Of a DNA stretch of 64,000 nt, positions 19,661 through 27,127 are shown piece after piece. Source of the stretch: Micromonospora violae. Its GTDB lineage: Bacteria; Actinomycetota; Actinomycetes; Mycobacteriales; Micromonosporaceae. How positions within the stretch are numbered: position 1 is the first letter of the stretch; every line of letters starts with the position of its first letter. The stretch covers positions 5,394,001 to 5,458,000 of the forward strand of contig NZ_SHKK01000001.1 of assembly GCF_004217135.1 (NCBI RefSeq), written 5' to 3'. Under the pieces are notes generated by a model that saw only the letters and a program-made list of their open reading frames with translations, had not been told where the DNA came from and ran no database searches. A program made the position numbers and the translations under genes.

Positions 19661-19836
19661 GCGCGAATCCCGTGCCCTCAGTTTCACACCGGGGAGGGGT
19701 GCGTGCCTCGCACCGGCTAGGGACTTCCCTCCCTGGCGCCCCGGTTCCGGCGGTGTGAACCTCGGTGCAGTGGTTCTCCCGTGGCCACCGGGCCCGCGAT
19801 TTCGCGGCCTGCCGATCACGATCACGGAGGTGCGCT

Positions 19837-20787
19837 ATGAGAGCTGTCGGGTTCACCGAATTCGGAGGCCCGGAAGTGATGCGGGTGCTGGAGCTGCCAG
19901 AGCCGCACGCTGGTCCGGGACAGGTACGCATCAAGGTCGGGGCGGCGGACATCAACCCGTCCGACATCGCCTTCCGGTCCGGGGTCATCCGGAAGCTCAT
20001 GCCCGGGGCGTTCCCGGCGTCCGACGCGTACGTCGTGGGGTGGGATGCCGCAGGCGTGATCGACGAGGTCGGCGAGGGCGTACGCCCGGAATTGACCGTC
20101 GGGACGCCCGCGCTCGCGCTCGTTGTCCCACGGTTGGCGCTCGGTGCGCAGGCGGAGTACCTGGTGGCCCCGGCGGAGTCGGTGGTACGGGCGCCGCAGG
20201 GCATCGAGCTGGCGGCTGCGTCCACCCTGCTGATGAACGGGGTGTCCGCGTGGCACGCGGTGGAACTGCTGGAGGTCACGCCGGGCGCGACCGTCGCGGT
20301 GATCGGAGCCTCCGGAGCAGTCGGCGGGTACGCGGTGCAGTTGGCCAGGGCCGCAGGGCTGACCGTGATCGCGGATGCGGCCGAGCGGGATCGTGACCTC
20401 GTTGCCGCTCTGGGCGCGGACCACGTCGTGCCACGGGGAGACGGGTTCGTCGAGGCCGTTCTGCGCCTGCGGCCGAACGGCGTGGACGGGCTGATCGACA
20501 CCGCGCAGTTCACCGGGGCCTCCGCCGCCGCGGTTCGAGACGGGGCAGTGATCGCCACCCTGCGTCCGGCGGTCAACGCCGCGACCGACCGTGGGGTGCG
20601 CTCCGGCGATGTGAACGTCATCAAGTACTCGGGCGACACCAGCGTCCTGAACACGCTGCGCGATCATGCGGAGTCCGGGGTTCTGACGCTGCGCGTCGCC
20701 GCCACCTTCGCCCCCGAAGAGGCCGCGCAGGCACATGCCTTCCTGGAGGCGGGAGGTGTGCGGGGCCGCCCCGTCATCGTCTTCTGA
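19837..20787 (+). CDS. NADP-dependent quinone oxidoreductase-like protein (MDR superfamily)
   Basis: 316 residues from ATG 19837, eight nt after cggagg. The N-terminal GroES-like half begins MRAVGFTEFGGPEVMRVLEL and contains GWDAAGVIDEVGEGV; the cofactor half has the Rossmann motif VAVIGASGAVGGYAVQLARA with A-x-x-G-x-V-G spacing of the quinone oxidoreductase/zeta-crystallin group. The zinc-ligand cysteines of alcohol dehydrogenases are absent, so it is a zinc-free NADPH reductase of quinones or unsaturated carbonyls. It diverges from the remnant of a regulator, suggesting it has lost its local control. It ends at a strong bidirectional terminator. Confidence 0.88.
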   Translation: MRAVGFTEFGGPEVMRVLELPEPHAGPGQVRIKVGAADINPSDIAFRSGVIRKLMPGAFPASDAYVVGWDAAGVIDEVGEGVRPELTVGTPALALVVPRLALGAQAEYLVAPAESVVRAPQGIELAAASTLLMNGVSAWHAVELLEVTPGATVAVIGASGAVGGYAVQLARAAGLTVIADAAERDRDLVAALGADHVVPRGDGFVEAVLRLRPNGVDGLIDTAQFTGASAAAVRDGAVIATLRPAVNAATDRGVRSGDVNVIKYSGDTSVLNTLRDHAESGVLTLRVAATFAPEEAAQAHAFLEAGGVRGRPVIVF

Positions 20788-20790
20788 CGA

Positions 20791-20838
20791 CAGGTGAGGG
20801 GCCTTGCCGGCCATGGTGCCGACAAGGCCCCTCACCTG
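20791..20838. terminator. Bidirectional terminator, 16-bp perfect stem
   Basis: caggtgaggggccttg (20791-20806) is perfectly complementary to 20823-20838, with a 16-nt loop that can pair further. It separates the oxidoreductase gene (plus, ends 20787) from the type VII effector operon (minus, ends 20861) and therefore closes both transcripts. Confidence 0.85.
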
Positions 20839-20860
20839 TGGTCGCGCGATCTCGGTGGCG

Positions 20861-21523
20861 TCAGCCCACCACCTGGACGTGCTCGGCGCCCTGCCCGGAG
20901 AACCACGCCTCCAGCTCGGCGCCGCCGAGGGACCGGGTCGCGCCCTCGTCGACGAGGACCGGGCCGACGACGGCGCCCTTCGCGCCCTCGAACTGGCAGC
21001 CGAACATCCTCGCGCCGGTCAGCACCGTTGGCATGCTCGTACCGCCGAGCGTGGACCAACGCAGGCTGGCCAACTCAAGATTGGCGCCGCGCAGGTCGGT
21101 CTTGTAGAGCTTGGCCGAATTGAGTATGGCGTGGCGGAGATCCGCCCCTTCCAGAACGGCGTCGTCGAGCTGCACCGCGAACAGCCGAGCCGAACGGAAC
21201 AACGCCTTACCGGCCGAACAGCCGACCATTTCCGCCTTGGCCAGGTCGGCGAAGGAGAAATCCGCGCCCTGCAACTCGGCGTTGGTCAGGTTGGCGTCAC
21301 CGAGGTTGGCCTCCTCGAATCGCACGCCGACCAGGTGGGAATTGGCGAGATAAGCGCCGGTCAGGTCGAGACGGCTGAGGTCCGCACCGCGAAAATCAAG
21401 AAAATCCCCGGACAGGTACGCCGTGGCCGAAGCGTCGGCGAACCACTCCTCCAGCGCTTCCCGCGCGTCCGGGCTGTCTGGCCAGCGGATCACATCGCCG
21501 CTGGTCCGCTTGTATTTACTCAT
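20861..21523 (-). CDS. Pentapeptide-repeat protein, candidate immunity protein
   Basis: 220 residues from ATG 21523, which overlaps the stop of the toxin-like gene by 4 nt (ATGA). After 35 residues of unrelated sequence comes an array of A-(D/N)-L-x-x repeats (ADLSRLDLTGAYLANSHL, EANLGDANLTNAELQGADF and so on) up to about residue 190, predicting a right-handed quadrilateral beta-helix. Such helices (MfpA, Qnr) are rod-shaped, acidic DNA mimics that bind DNA gyrase. The net charge here is acidic. Being the last gene of the operon, translationally coupled to the toxin candidate, it is best read as the immunity protein, possibly blocking a nuclease active site by mimicking DNA. The role is inference; a gyrase-protecting role is the alternative. 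Confidence 0.88.
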   Translation of the reverse strand: MSKYKRTSGDVIRWPDSPDAREALEEWFADASATAYLSGDFLDFRGADLSRLDLTGAYLANSHLVGVRFEEANLGDANLTNAELQGADFSFADLAKAEMVGCSAGKALFRSARLFAVQLDDAVLEGADLRHAILNSAKLYKTDLRGANLELASLRWSTLGGTSMPTVLTGARMFGCQFEGAKGAVVGPVLVDEGATRSLGGAELEAWFSGQGAEHVQVVG

Positions 21524-22221
21524 TTGTCGAATACCACCTTGCCGTCCCACTCCGGTCGACCAGCGACGCGCGCCTTGAGATCGGCCAGCGCACTCGGCGA
21601 CAGACTCCGGGTGTTGAGAAGGACGTTCTGTCCACCAGCGACCTCGTCGGCGAGTTTCTGCTCGAACTCCTCGCCATCGTAGCGGCCCTTCATGCCCTCG
21701 GGCATCGGCTCACCAGCCCGCCGCCCGGCCGGGAACAAATCATTGGGCGCCTTGACGTCCCAGTTCCCCCCGTTGGAATCGAAGAACTCGCCCTGATCCT
21801 TCTGGAATGCGGGATCAGTGTTGTCGATTTCGGCCCGCCGGATCGGCCCGGGGATCTTCCCGGCCGCCTCGGCCGCGAGCCCGACCTCGGCCTCGATCCG
21901 GGACTTCGGGCTGATGTTGCCGTTGTGGGCCGGGTCGGCGGCGAGCTCCTCCAACCGCCGTTCGTACTCGGGGGTGCCGGGCTTGGGGCTCTGGTACCCG
22001 TCGTCCCCGCCGGGCGGGCGGCCCGGCGGGTCGCCGGAGTCGCCGCCCGGCCGACCGAGCTTGAGCTCCTCGGTGGCGAAGTCCTGCCCGGCGGTGACGG
22101 TTTCCGGCACCTCGCTGGAGCTGCGACGCCGCTGTCCCGGGATGTCGCTGTCGCCGTCACCCGGACGCGACGGCGTTCCGCTGTCACCGTTGCCACCGGG
22201 GGGCGTCTTGGGTTTCGCCAT
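21520..22221 (-). CDS. Putative nuclease-type toxin of a type VII secretion locus
   Basis: 233 residues from ATG 22221, with aggg about 8 nt upstream. Residues 1-90 are Pro/Gly/Asp/Ser-rich, a disordered linker of the sort that joins delivery and toxin modules. Residues 100-233 look folded: RIEAEVGLAAEAAG (helix with E110/E112), then FQKDQGEFFDSNGGNWDVKAP with D148 and D155-V156-K157, then GGQNVLLNTRSLSPSALADL. A helix glutamate, a strand aspartate and a D-x-K pair on the next strand is the layout of the PD-(D/E)xK nuclease fold, and the NV-(x)-LNTRSLSP ending resembles C-terminal toxin domains of actinobacterial polymorphic toxins. No signal peptide. It is followed by the pentapeptide-repeat gene with a 4-nt overlap. 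The fold is inferred from motif order only. Confidence 0.72.
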   Translation of the reverse strand: MAKPKTPPGGNGDSGTPSRPGDGDSDIPGQRRRSSSEVPETVTAGQDFATEELKLGRPGGDSGDPPGRPPGGDDGYQSPKPGTPEYERRLEELAADPAHNGNISPKSRIEAEVGLAAEAAGKIPGPIRRAEIDNTDPAFQKDQGEFFDSNGGNWDVKAPNDLFPAGRRAGEPMPEGMKGRYDGEEFEQKLADEVAGGQNVLLNTRSLSPSALADLKARVAGRPEWDGKVVFDK

Positions 22222-22231
22222 CGTCTGCGCC

Positions 22232-22933
22232 CTAGCCGTTCAGCAGCTTCGACAGGTTGGTGAGGCTGGCGATCAGTGCGCCGACGTAGGTGAGGATGCG
22301 TCCAGCCCACTTGACGACGGCCGCCACGATCGACGCGGCGATCGCCGGGATCGTGACGACGAAGATCGCCTCGACGGCCCACACGATCACGCGCGCCACC
22401 AGGTCGGCGATGAGGTCGCGGACGACATCGCGGGTGAACGCCACCAGGTTCCCGGCGGCCTGGGTCGCGGCGGCCATCGCCGCGGAGATGCCGCTCAACG
22501 CGTCGATCCCCGTGACGTTGTGCGCCATCAGCTCCTGGTACGCCGTGGCGGCCTGCCCCTGCCAGCCGGGCAGGTCCACCCCGAGGCTGGTCTTCAGGTC
22601 GGTGGCCATGCTCTCCAACTCGGCGGCCATGTTGTTCCAGGTCGACGCGTGTGAGGTCACCACGTCGGGCATCCCGGTGAGTTGGTCGAGGATCTCGCGC
22701 AGCGGCTCGAAGTACTCCATCGCCCAGCCCAGCCCGTTGGCGAGCAGGGCGCTGAAGGGGTCCAGCACCGTCGCGACGGCCTCGACGCCGAACGCCGCGC
22801 CCGCCAGGAGGTCATCGACCCAGCCCTCACTGTGGATGGCGTCGACCAGACCTTGGAAGCTGTCCGCGGCGGCCGCGCCGGTCCAGGGTTTGCGGGTCGA
22901 CTGGACATCCGCGATCAGCGACGCGTCGGTCAT
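22232..22933 (-). CDS. WXG100-like type VII secretion target, delivery partner of the toxin
   Basis: 233 residues, ATG 22933 overlapping the previous stop by 4 nt. A helical first half contains DAIHSEGWVDDLLAGAAFG and a W-Q-G turn at residues 124-126 within VDLPGWQGQAATAYQELM, the helix-turn-helix signature of WXG100 proteins; flanking helices (NNMAAELESMATDLKTSLG) fit the same domain. Residues 165-225 are strongly hydrophobic with two or three candidate membrane-inserting helices (IVWAVEAIFVVTIPAIAASI). The gene ends 10 nt before the toxin gene. I infer that it carries or escorts the toxin through a type VII (ESX-like) secretion system, which is not encoded in this window. Confidence 0.75.
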   Translation of the reverse strand: MTDASLIADVQSTRKPWTGAAAADSFQGLVDAIHSEGWVDDLLAGAAFGVEAVATVLDPFSALLANGLGWAMEYFEPLREILDQLTGMPDVVTSHASTWNNMAAELESMATDLKTSLGVDLPGWQGQAATAYQELMAHNVTGIDALSGISAAMAAATQAAGNLVAFTRDVVRDLIADLVARVIVWAVEAIFVVTIPAIAASIVAAVVKWAGRILTYVGALIASLTNLSKLLNG

Positions 22934-23256
22934 AAGGTCGCATCCAGTTGGCTACCGACCTTGCGGATTGTGGTGTCGGAGTCCGCGTCGGCGTTGGCGT
23001 AGTTGTCCGCGGTGGTGCCCAACCCCTTCACGACCAGGGCCAGGTTCTCCTCGGCGTAGGCGATCAGCTCGTCCTGCCGAGTGTGCCGACCCTCCAGGAT
23101 CCCGGAGATCCACCCGCACAGCAGCCCGTACGCCGCGTCGTCCTGGGTGATGTGCGCGCTGGCGTCCTTGACCGCGCCGAAGCGGGCGCGCAACGCCTCG
23201 ATGTTGCGGGCGTGCTGGCGGATCTGTTCGGCGTCGACCTCGAACCCGGCGCTCAC
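22930..23256 (-). CDS. EspC/ESX-associated small protein with YxxxD motif
   Basis: 108 residues from GTG 23256, preceded by ggtggtgag and starting 4 nt after the stop of the YbaB-like gene. It is all-helical and acidic, begins AGFEVDAEQIRQHARNIEAL (the common opening of EspC-type proteins) and carries Y86-A-N-A-D90 near the C-terminus, matching the Y-x-x-x-D/E export motif known for type VII substrates in mycobacteria. Its last sense codon is TTA (22933-22935), and the stop overlaps the next start. It probably pairs with the WXG-like protein for secretion. Confidence 0.75.
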   Translation of the reverse strand: MSAGFEVDAEQIRQHARNIEALRARFGAVKDASAHITQDDAAYGLLCGWISGILEGRHTRQDELIAYAEENLALVVKGLGTTADNYANADADSDTTIRKVGSQLDATL

Positions 23257-23260
23257 CGAC

Positions 23261-23698
23261 TCACCACCGGCCGTGCTGCTCGTCCGGGCCACCGACGGTG
23301 GGCTCGGCGTCGCGCAGTTGCTGGCCCACACGCTCGGCGACCGCCCGCGCGGCGGACGAATCGCTGCCCAGGGTATCGCCGATGATCTCCTGAGCGCGGT
23401 CGGCCAGTTGCCGCTTTGCCGCCGCGATCGTGGTCATGATGGTCCGGGCGATGACATCGGGGGCGACGCGTTGCACCCGCTGGCCCAGGTGCAGGTCGAC
23501 CAGCGCGCCGACGGAGTCGACAGTGACCTCGACCAGCCCGTTGCCGTCGGCGACCGTCACCCGCAGTTCCTGGATCCGCTCGCTCATCGCGTCGGTGGCG
23601 GTCGCCAACTGATCCAGGCGGCCCTTCCACTCGGCGAGCCGATCCATGGCACCGCCCGGGTCCAGCAGCCCCCCCGCGTGTGGAACCTCGGCCGTCAT
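23261..23698 (-). CDS. YbaB/EbfC-like protein of the type VII effector operon
   Basis: 145 residues from ATG 23698, with gagggg four nt upstream. Two long charged helices flank a strand-rich middle (IQELRVTVADGNGLVEVTVD), the EbfC fold, but it is only distantly similar to the housekeeping YbaB at 15583 and has extra N- and C-terminal parts. YbaB-like proteins at the head of WXG100/EspC operons are common in actinobacteria, and their role there is unknown (DNA-binding regulator or chaperone). First gene of the operon; the promoter should lie in 23699-23804. Confidence 0.78.
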   Translation of the reverse strand: MTAEVPHAGGLLDPGGAMDRLAEWKGRLDQLATATDAMSERIQELRVTVADGNGLVEVTVDSVGALVDLHLGQRVQRVAPDVIARTIMTTIAAAKRQLADRAQEIIGDTLGSDSSAARAVAERVGQQLRDAEPTVGGPDEQHGRW

Positions 23699-23804
23699 GT
23701 GTCCCCTCGGTCGCTCAAGGTGATCATGCTTAGCTGAGCGAGATTAACATGAGAGCGTCTGCGCAACTGTCCACCTGCGGGCCGAGGTCCTCCCGGCCGA
23801 CGCG

Positions 23805-24047
23805 TCAGGCGCGGGCGCGGGCCCAGGCGAGGAAGCGTTCGGTCAGTTGGGCCGGGTCGATGTCGGTGAGCTGTTCGCTGGCCTCTGTTTGCAGCGTCGC
23901 CAGGTAGACGGTCAACGCGAGCCGGTCGTGCCGGTATTCGCCGAGCAGCCGCAGCTTCGCCACCGAGCAGGGCCAGGCGATGCCGCACGCGGCACAGCGC
24001 CAGGTGGGTCGGGTCGGCAGGTGGTTCCGGTAGCGGCGGCGGGGCAC
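23805..24047 (-). CDS. Small cysteine-containing protein next to an XRE regulator
   Basis: 80 residues from GTG 24047, chosen because a perfect ribosome site aaggaggt stands five nt upstream. The core NHLPTRPTWRCAACGIAWPC contains C-x-x-C followed by a W-P-C (C27, C30, C36 approximately), then a helical half (LTVYLATLQTEASEQLTDID) and the ending ERFLAWARA. Similar short proteins, often labelled flavin reductase without experimental support, stand beside XRE/DUF397 genes in actinomycetes. The function is unknown; the cysteines could bind zinc. It is divergent from the XRE gene at 24245. Confidence 0.72.
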   Translation of the reverse strand: MPRRRYRNHLPTRPTWRCAACGIAWPCSVAKLRLLGEYRHDRLALTVYLATLQTEASEQLTDIDPAQLTERFLAWARARA

Positions 24048-24244
24048 AGCGGACCTCCTTCGCGGTGGACGGGGGTCGCCCCGCCTCCCCGTCGGGGCGG
24101 CCCCCGGACTGACGCCGGCCGCCGGGCTCCTGCGCCTCCACCGGTCGCGCCGTCTTCTGTGGACCACCCTCGGGCGAGTTACGAGACAGATACACCGCGT
24201 AGCGATATGGTTTTCAGATATTCAGGACATCTGATGGAGGCGTC

Positions 24245-25012
24245 GTGAACGATGCGCTTCGGGTGGCGCTCAGCGATACCGGGCACACCACCGAATCCCT
24301 CGCCGAGACCGTCGGCGTCGACCCGAAGACCGTGGGGCGCTGGTTGACGGAGGACCGCATCCCGCATCCGCGGCACCGACTGGCGGCGGCGGAGGCGCTC
24401 CACAAGGACGTGTCAGACATTTGGCCGGACACTTCAAGACGTCGTGACCCCATCTGGTTCCGTCCGTGGCAGGAGATCGAGCGCGAGGCGGTGTCGCTGC
24501 GCTGGTTCGAGTCGACCGTGCTACCGGGGTTGCTCCAGACCGAGGCGTACGCCCGCGCGGTGCTGGGCGGCGCAGGCCTGATCCCCCGGGGCGAGATTGA
24601 GCGGCACCTCGCGGTCCGACTCGGCCGGCAGGGCGTGCTCAGGCGCGACGACCCGCCGCAGTTCACGGCGGTGGTCGACGAGGCGGTCATCCGCCGCCCG
24701 GTGGGCGGCCCGTCGACCATGCGCGAGCAACTGCTGGCCGTCGCGGCGGCGTGCGCCGAGCCGCACATCCGGGTGCACGTCGTGCCCAGCACGGTCGGCG
24801 CGTACGCCGGCCTGAACGGGCCGTTCGTGATCGCGCACAGCCACGATCACCGGGTCGCCGGCTACCTCGACAACCAACTCCAGGGACAAGTGGCTAGCGA
24901 CCCCGAGGACATCGCGGCCATGATGGCGGCATGGGAGAACGTGCGGGGGGAGGCGTTGTCCCACCGGCAGTCGGTCGAACTCATTGAGGAAGTGGCGGAG
25001 TCATGGAGCTGA
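24245..25012 (+). CDS. XRE-family regulator with DUF5753 sensor domain
   Basis: 255 residues from GTG 24245, after tggagg. The N-terminal helix-turn-helix (ALSDTGHTTESLAETVGVDP to KTVGRWLTEDRIPHPRHRL) is followed by the DUF5753 domain, seen in ESTVLPGLLQTEAYARAVL and MREQLLAVAAACAEPHIRVH. These regulators form pairs with a small DUF397 protein, as in the WhiJ-type systems that influence Streptomyces development. The downstream DUF397 gene overlaps its end by 10 nt, so the two are made together. Upstream, cagat and atctg (24216-24234 region) make an imperfect palindrome that may be its operator. Confidence 0.93.
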   Translation: MNDALRVALSDTGHTTESLAETVGVDPKTVGRWLTEDRIPHPRHRLAAAEALHKDVSDIWPDTSRRRDPIWFRPWQEIEREAVSLRWFESTVLPGLLQTEAYARAVLGGAGLIPRGEIERHLAVRLGRQGVLRRDDPPQFTAVVDEAVIRRPVGGPSTMREQLLAVAAACAEPHIRVHVVPSTVGAYAGLNGPFVIAHSHDHRVAGYLDNQLQGQVASDPEDIAAMMAAWENVRGEALSHRQSVELIEEVAESWS

Positions 25013-25194
25013 ACGGCGCCCGGTGGCGCAAGAGCAGCCGCAGCAGCGGCAACGGCGGCGCCTGTGTCGAGGTCGCCGACAACCTGCCCGGCGTGGTGGG
25101 CGTACGGGATTCAAAGGACCCGGCCGGCCCAGCGCTCACCTTCGCGCCCGCGGCCTGGCGCGCGTTCGTCACCGAGTTCGCCCGGCGGGCCTGA
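25003..25194 (+). CDS. DUF397 protein, partner of the XRE regulator
   Basis: 63 residues starting MELNGARWRKSSRSSGNGGA, then CVEVADNLPGVVGVRDSKDP and FAPAAWRAFVTEFA: the full DUF397 signature (W-R-K-S-S-x-S, C-V-E-V-A, V-R-D-S-K-D-P, F-x-x-F). A ribosome site ggcggag lies within the upstream gene. DUF397 proteins act on their partner DNA-binding protein, plausibly by blocking or altering its activity. No toxin activity can be read from the sequence. Confidence 0.95.
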   Translation: MELNGARWRKSSRSSGNGGACVEVADNLPGVVGVRDSKDPAGPALTFAPAAWRAFVTEFARRA

Positions 25195-25240
25195 ACCGGC
25201 CCCGACGACCCGTCGCGCCCTCCGGCCGGCACTCACGCAA

Positions 25241-25274
25241 ACGCCCGGTGGGTCGTGGCAGACCCGCCGGGCGT
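25241..25274. terminator. Terminator between DUF397 and FG-GAP genes
   Basis: acgcccggtgggtc (25241-25254) pairs with gacccgccgggcgt (25261-25274) with one G-U type mismatch and a 6-nt loop. It serves the two convergent genes (DUF397 ends 25194, FG-GAP ends 25288). Confidence 0.8.
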
Positions 25275-25287
25275 TGCGGTGCACAGC

Positions 25288-26946
25288 TCAGAACAGCAGG
25301 CCGCCACTCTGCGGCCCGGCGATCCGGAGGCCGAAACGCTGCGGCCAGACGACCTCGGTTCGCTCCGACAGACCGCTCCACGTCTTGTTCTGCGGGACGA
25401 GCCCGCCACTGGAACCGTAGAACGGGTTGATGACCCCGGACCCAAATCCGGCCTGGTCACCAGGTACCTCTTCCCCGGGCGAGGACACGAGGGCGTCGAG
25501 CCCGGCGGTGCGGTCGAGGTTCAGCAGTGCCACGGAGGAGCCGAACTTGTCGCCGGCCTCGGACGCGTCCGGGACGGCCGAATGGTTCTGGTCGAACGCC
25601 TGCGCGCCAGACCCGGTCAGCCCGCTGGCGGACCCCTTGAGCAGGGTGACGCTGCCGGCCCCGGCTCGGGAGCCGATCTGGTCACCGGGGGCACCGACCA
25701 GCACGTCGGCCCTGCCGTCACCTGTCACATCACCGACCGCGAGCGCACCACCGAAGTAGTCGTCATTCCCGGGATCGCCCGGCACACCGGCCGTACGCTG
25801 CGTGATGATCTGCACGCCGCTGCCGGACAGGCCGCCGGCGCGGCCGGGGAAGGCCGCGATGAGACCGCCATTGATGTGCGGGGTCTGGGCACCGGGGGCA
25901 CCGACGATCACCTCGCCCAACCCGTCGCCGTTCACGTCACCAATCGCGAGCGCGTCACCGAGATACCACGCGACAGTGTCGGTCCCATCGTTCGTCTGCA
26001 CCACCGCACCGGTGACCGAGGTGGCGCCGGTGGACGACACGCCGCTCGGCGAGCCCCACATCAGGGTGACCATGCCACTGCCGTTCCAGCTCACGCCGTC
26101 GTTCTCCCGAGGAGCGCCGATGACCAGGTCGTGGTAGCCGTTGTTGTCGACCTTCCCGATCGCGAGCGTGTAGCCGAACTGGTCGTTGGCCTCCGCCGCG
26201 CCGGGCACCCAGGCCAGGTCCTGCTGGAGGTGCTGCGCTCCGGTGGCGGTGAGACCGGCGGACCCGCCGAAGAGGACGGTGACCGCACCGGCCATCGCCT
26301 TGCTGCCGATCGCCTCTCCCCAGGCACCGATGGCAAGGTCGTCGCGGCCGTCCCCGTTGATGTCACCGGCTGCGAGCGCGCCACCGAACTGATCAAAGAC
26401 CTCGGGGCTGTCCGGAACACCCGGTGAATCCTGGTTGAAGTGAATCGCCGCGTCGACCACCAGGCCGAGACCGCTGCCGGGGATGACCCAGACTCCGCCG
26501 GCGTGGGTCTTGTTCTTGGGATCCGCCTCGTCAGGGTCGCCAATTACCAGATCGTCGTAACGGTCGCCGTTGAAGTCTCCCGTCACGAGTGCCAACCCGA
26601 AACAGACGCAGCCGCCGTCTTCCGGCATGACGCCCAGGAAGTAGTCGACCTTCGGGGCCGAGGAGTAGCGCACGTTGACCACGCCGGACGGGGACAACGG
26701 CGAGTTGGTGTTGAACGGGTCGCCGGTGGCCGCGATGTCGTCGACGCCGTCGCCGTCGAAGTCGGAGCGGCTGGCACCCGTACCTCGGAACCGGGTCGTC
26801 GTCTTCATCCAGGAGATCTGGTGGTGTTGAAGAACGACGCCGTCCCGGGTGATGGTCCGGACGCCTTCCGCAGCTTTCGCCGGTGCACTGACTACCAGGC
26901 TGGCGAGGACGGTGGAAAGGACGAGAAAAGATGCGCTTCGCCGCAT
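25288..26946 (-). CDS. Secreted FG-GAP repeat protein (integrin alpha N-terminal-like)
   Basis: 552 residues from ATG 26946. A Sec signal peptide (RRSASFLVLSTVLASLVVSA, likely cleaved after APAKA) precedes about seven FG-GAP blades. Each blade has a calcium-binding D-x-(D/N)-G-D-x-x-D-D/E loop: DFDGDGVDDI, DFNGDRYDDLV, DINGDGRDDLA, DVNGDGLGEVI, DVTGDGRADVL and two decayed copies (KVDNNGYHDL, NLDRTAGLDAL). Seven blades fit a closed beta-propeller. Such proteins bind surfaces or ligands in a calcium-dependent way; the partner cannot be guessed. No anchor or sortase signal is visible, so it is released. Confidence 0.9.
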   Translation of the reverse strand: MRRSASFLVLSTVLASLVVSAPAKAAEGVRTITRDGVVLQHHQISWMKTTTRFRGTGASRSDFDGDGVDDIAATGDPFNTNSPLSPSGVVNVRYSSAPKVDYFLGVMPEDGGCVCFGLALVTGDFNGDRYDDLVIGDPDEADPKNKTHAGGVWVIPGSGLGLVVDAAIHFNQDSPGVPDSPEVFDQFGGALAAGDINGDGRDDLAIGAWGEAIGSKAMAGAVTVLFGGSAGLTATGAQHLQQDLAWVPGAAEANDQFGYTLAIGKVDNNGYHDLVIGAPRENDGVSWNGSGMVTLMWGSPSGVSSTGATSVTGAVVQTNDGTDTVAWYLGDALAIGDVNGDGLGEVIVGAPGAQTPHINGGLIAAFPGRAGGLSGSGVQIITQRTAGVPGDPGNDDYFGGALAVGDVTGDGRADVLVGAPGDQIGSRAGAGSVTLLKGSASGLTGSGAQAFDQNHSAVPDASEAGDKFGSSVALLNLDRTAGLDALVSSPGEEVPGDQAGFGSGVINPFYGSSGGLVPQNKTWSGLSERTEVVWPQRFGLRIAGPQSGGLLF

Positions 26947-27127
26947 AGGGCCCCCGTTTCGATAGGCGCCTGGACACCATAGGCGCGGTATCAGGTCGTC
27001 GATATGAGACGAACGGGCAGTCGGCTGGAGGGCTGGACACGAAGGGCGGGTACGGTCCGAGAGCCGGCGGCCCTTGCCGCCGTCGTACACATGTTCTATC
27101 CACAGGTTGTGGACGGCGGAGGGTTCG

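Larger units (their letters stand above)
19517..19836. other. Region between tRNA-Ser and the oxidoreductase gene
   Basis: 320 nt without an intact gene. It holds the tRNA terminator (19540-19571), the regulator remnant (19568-19660) and, from 19661 to 19836, GC-rich sequence that must contain the oxidoreductase promoter. An imperfect palindrome, gaggggtgcgtgcctc (19694-19709), and the repeated stretch ccgcgatttcgcgg (19793-19806), a perfect 14-nt palindrome just 30 nt before the ATG, are possible operators. Confidence 0.5.

Noticed and set aside
19429..19836. Integrated element at tRNA-Ser
   Set aside because: No integrase, no duplicated tRNA 3' end found; only a regulator remnant is present.
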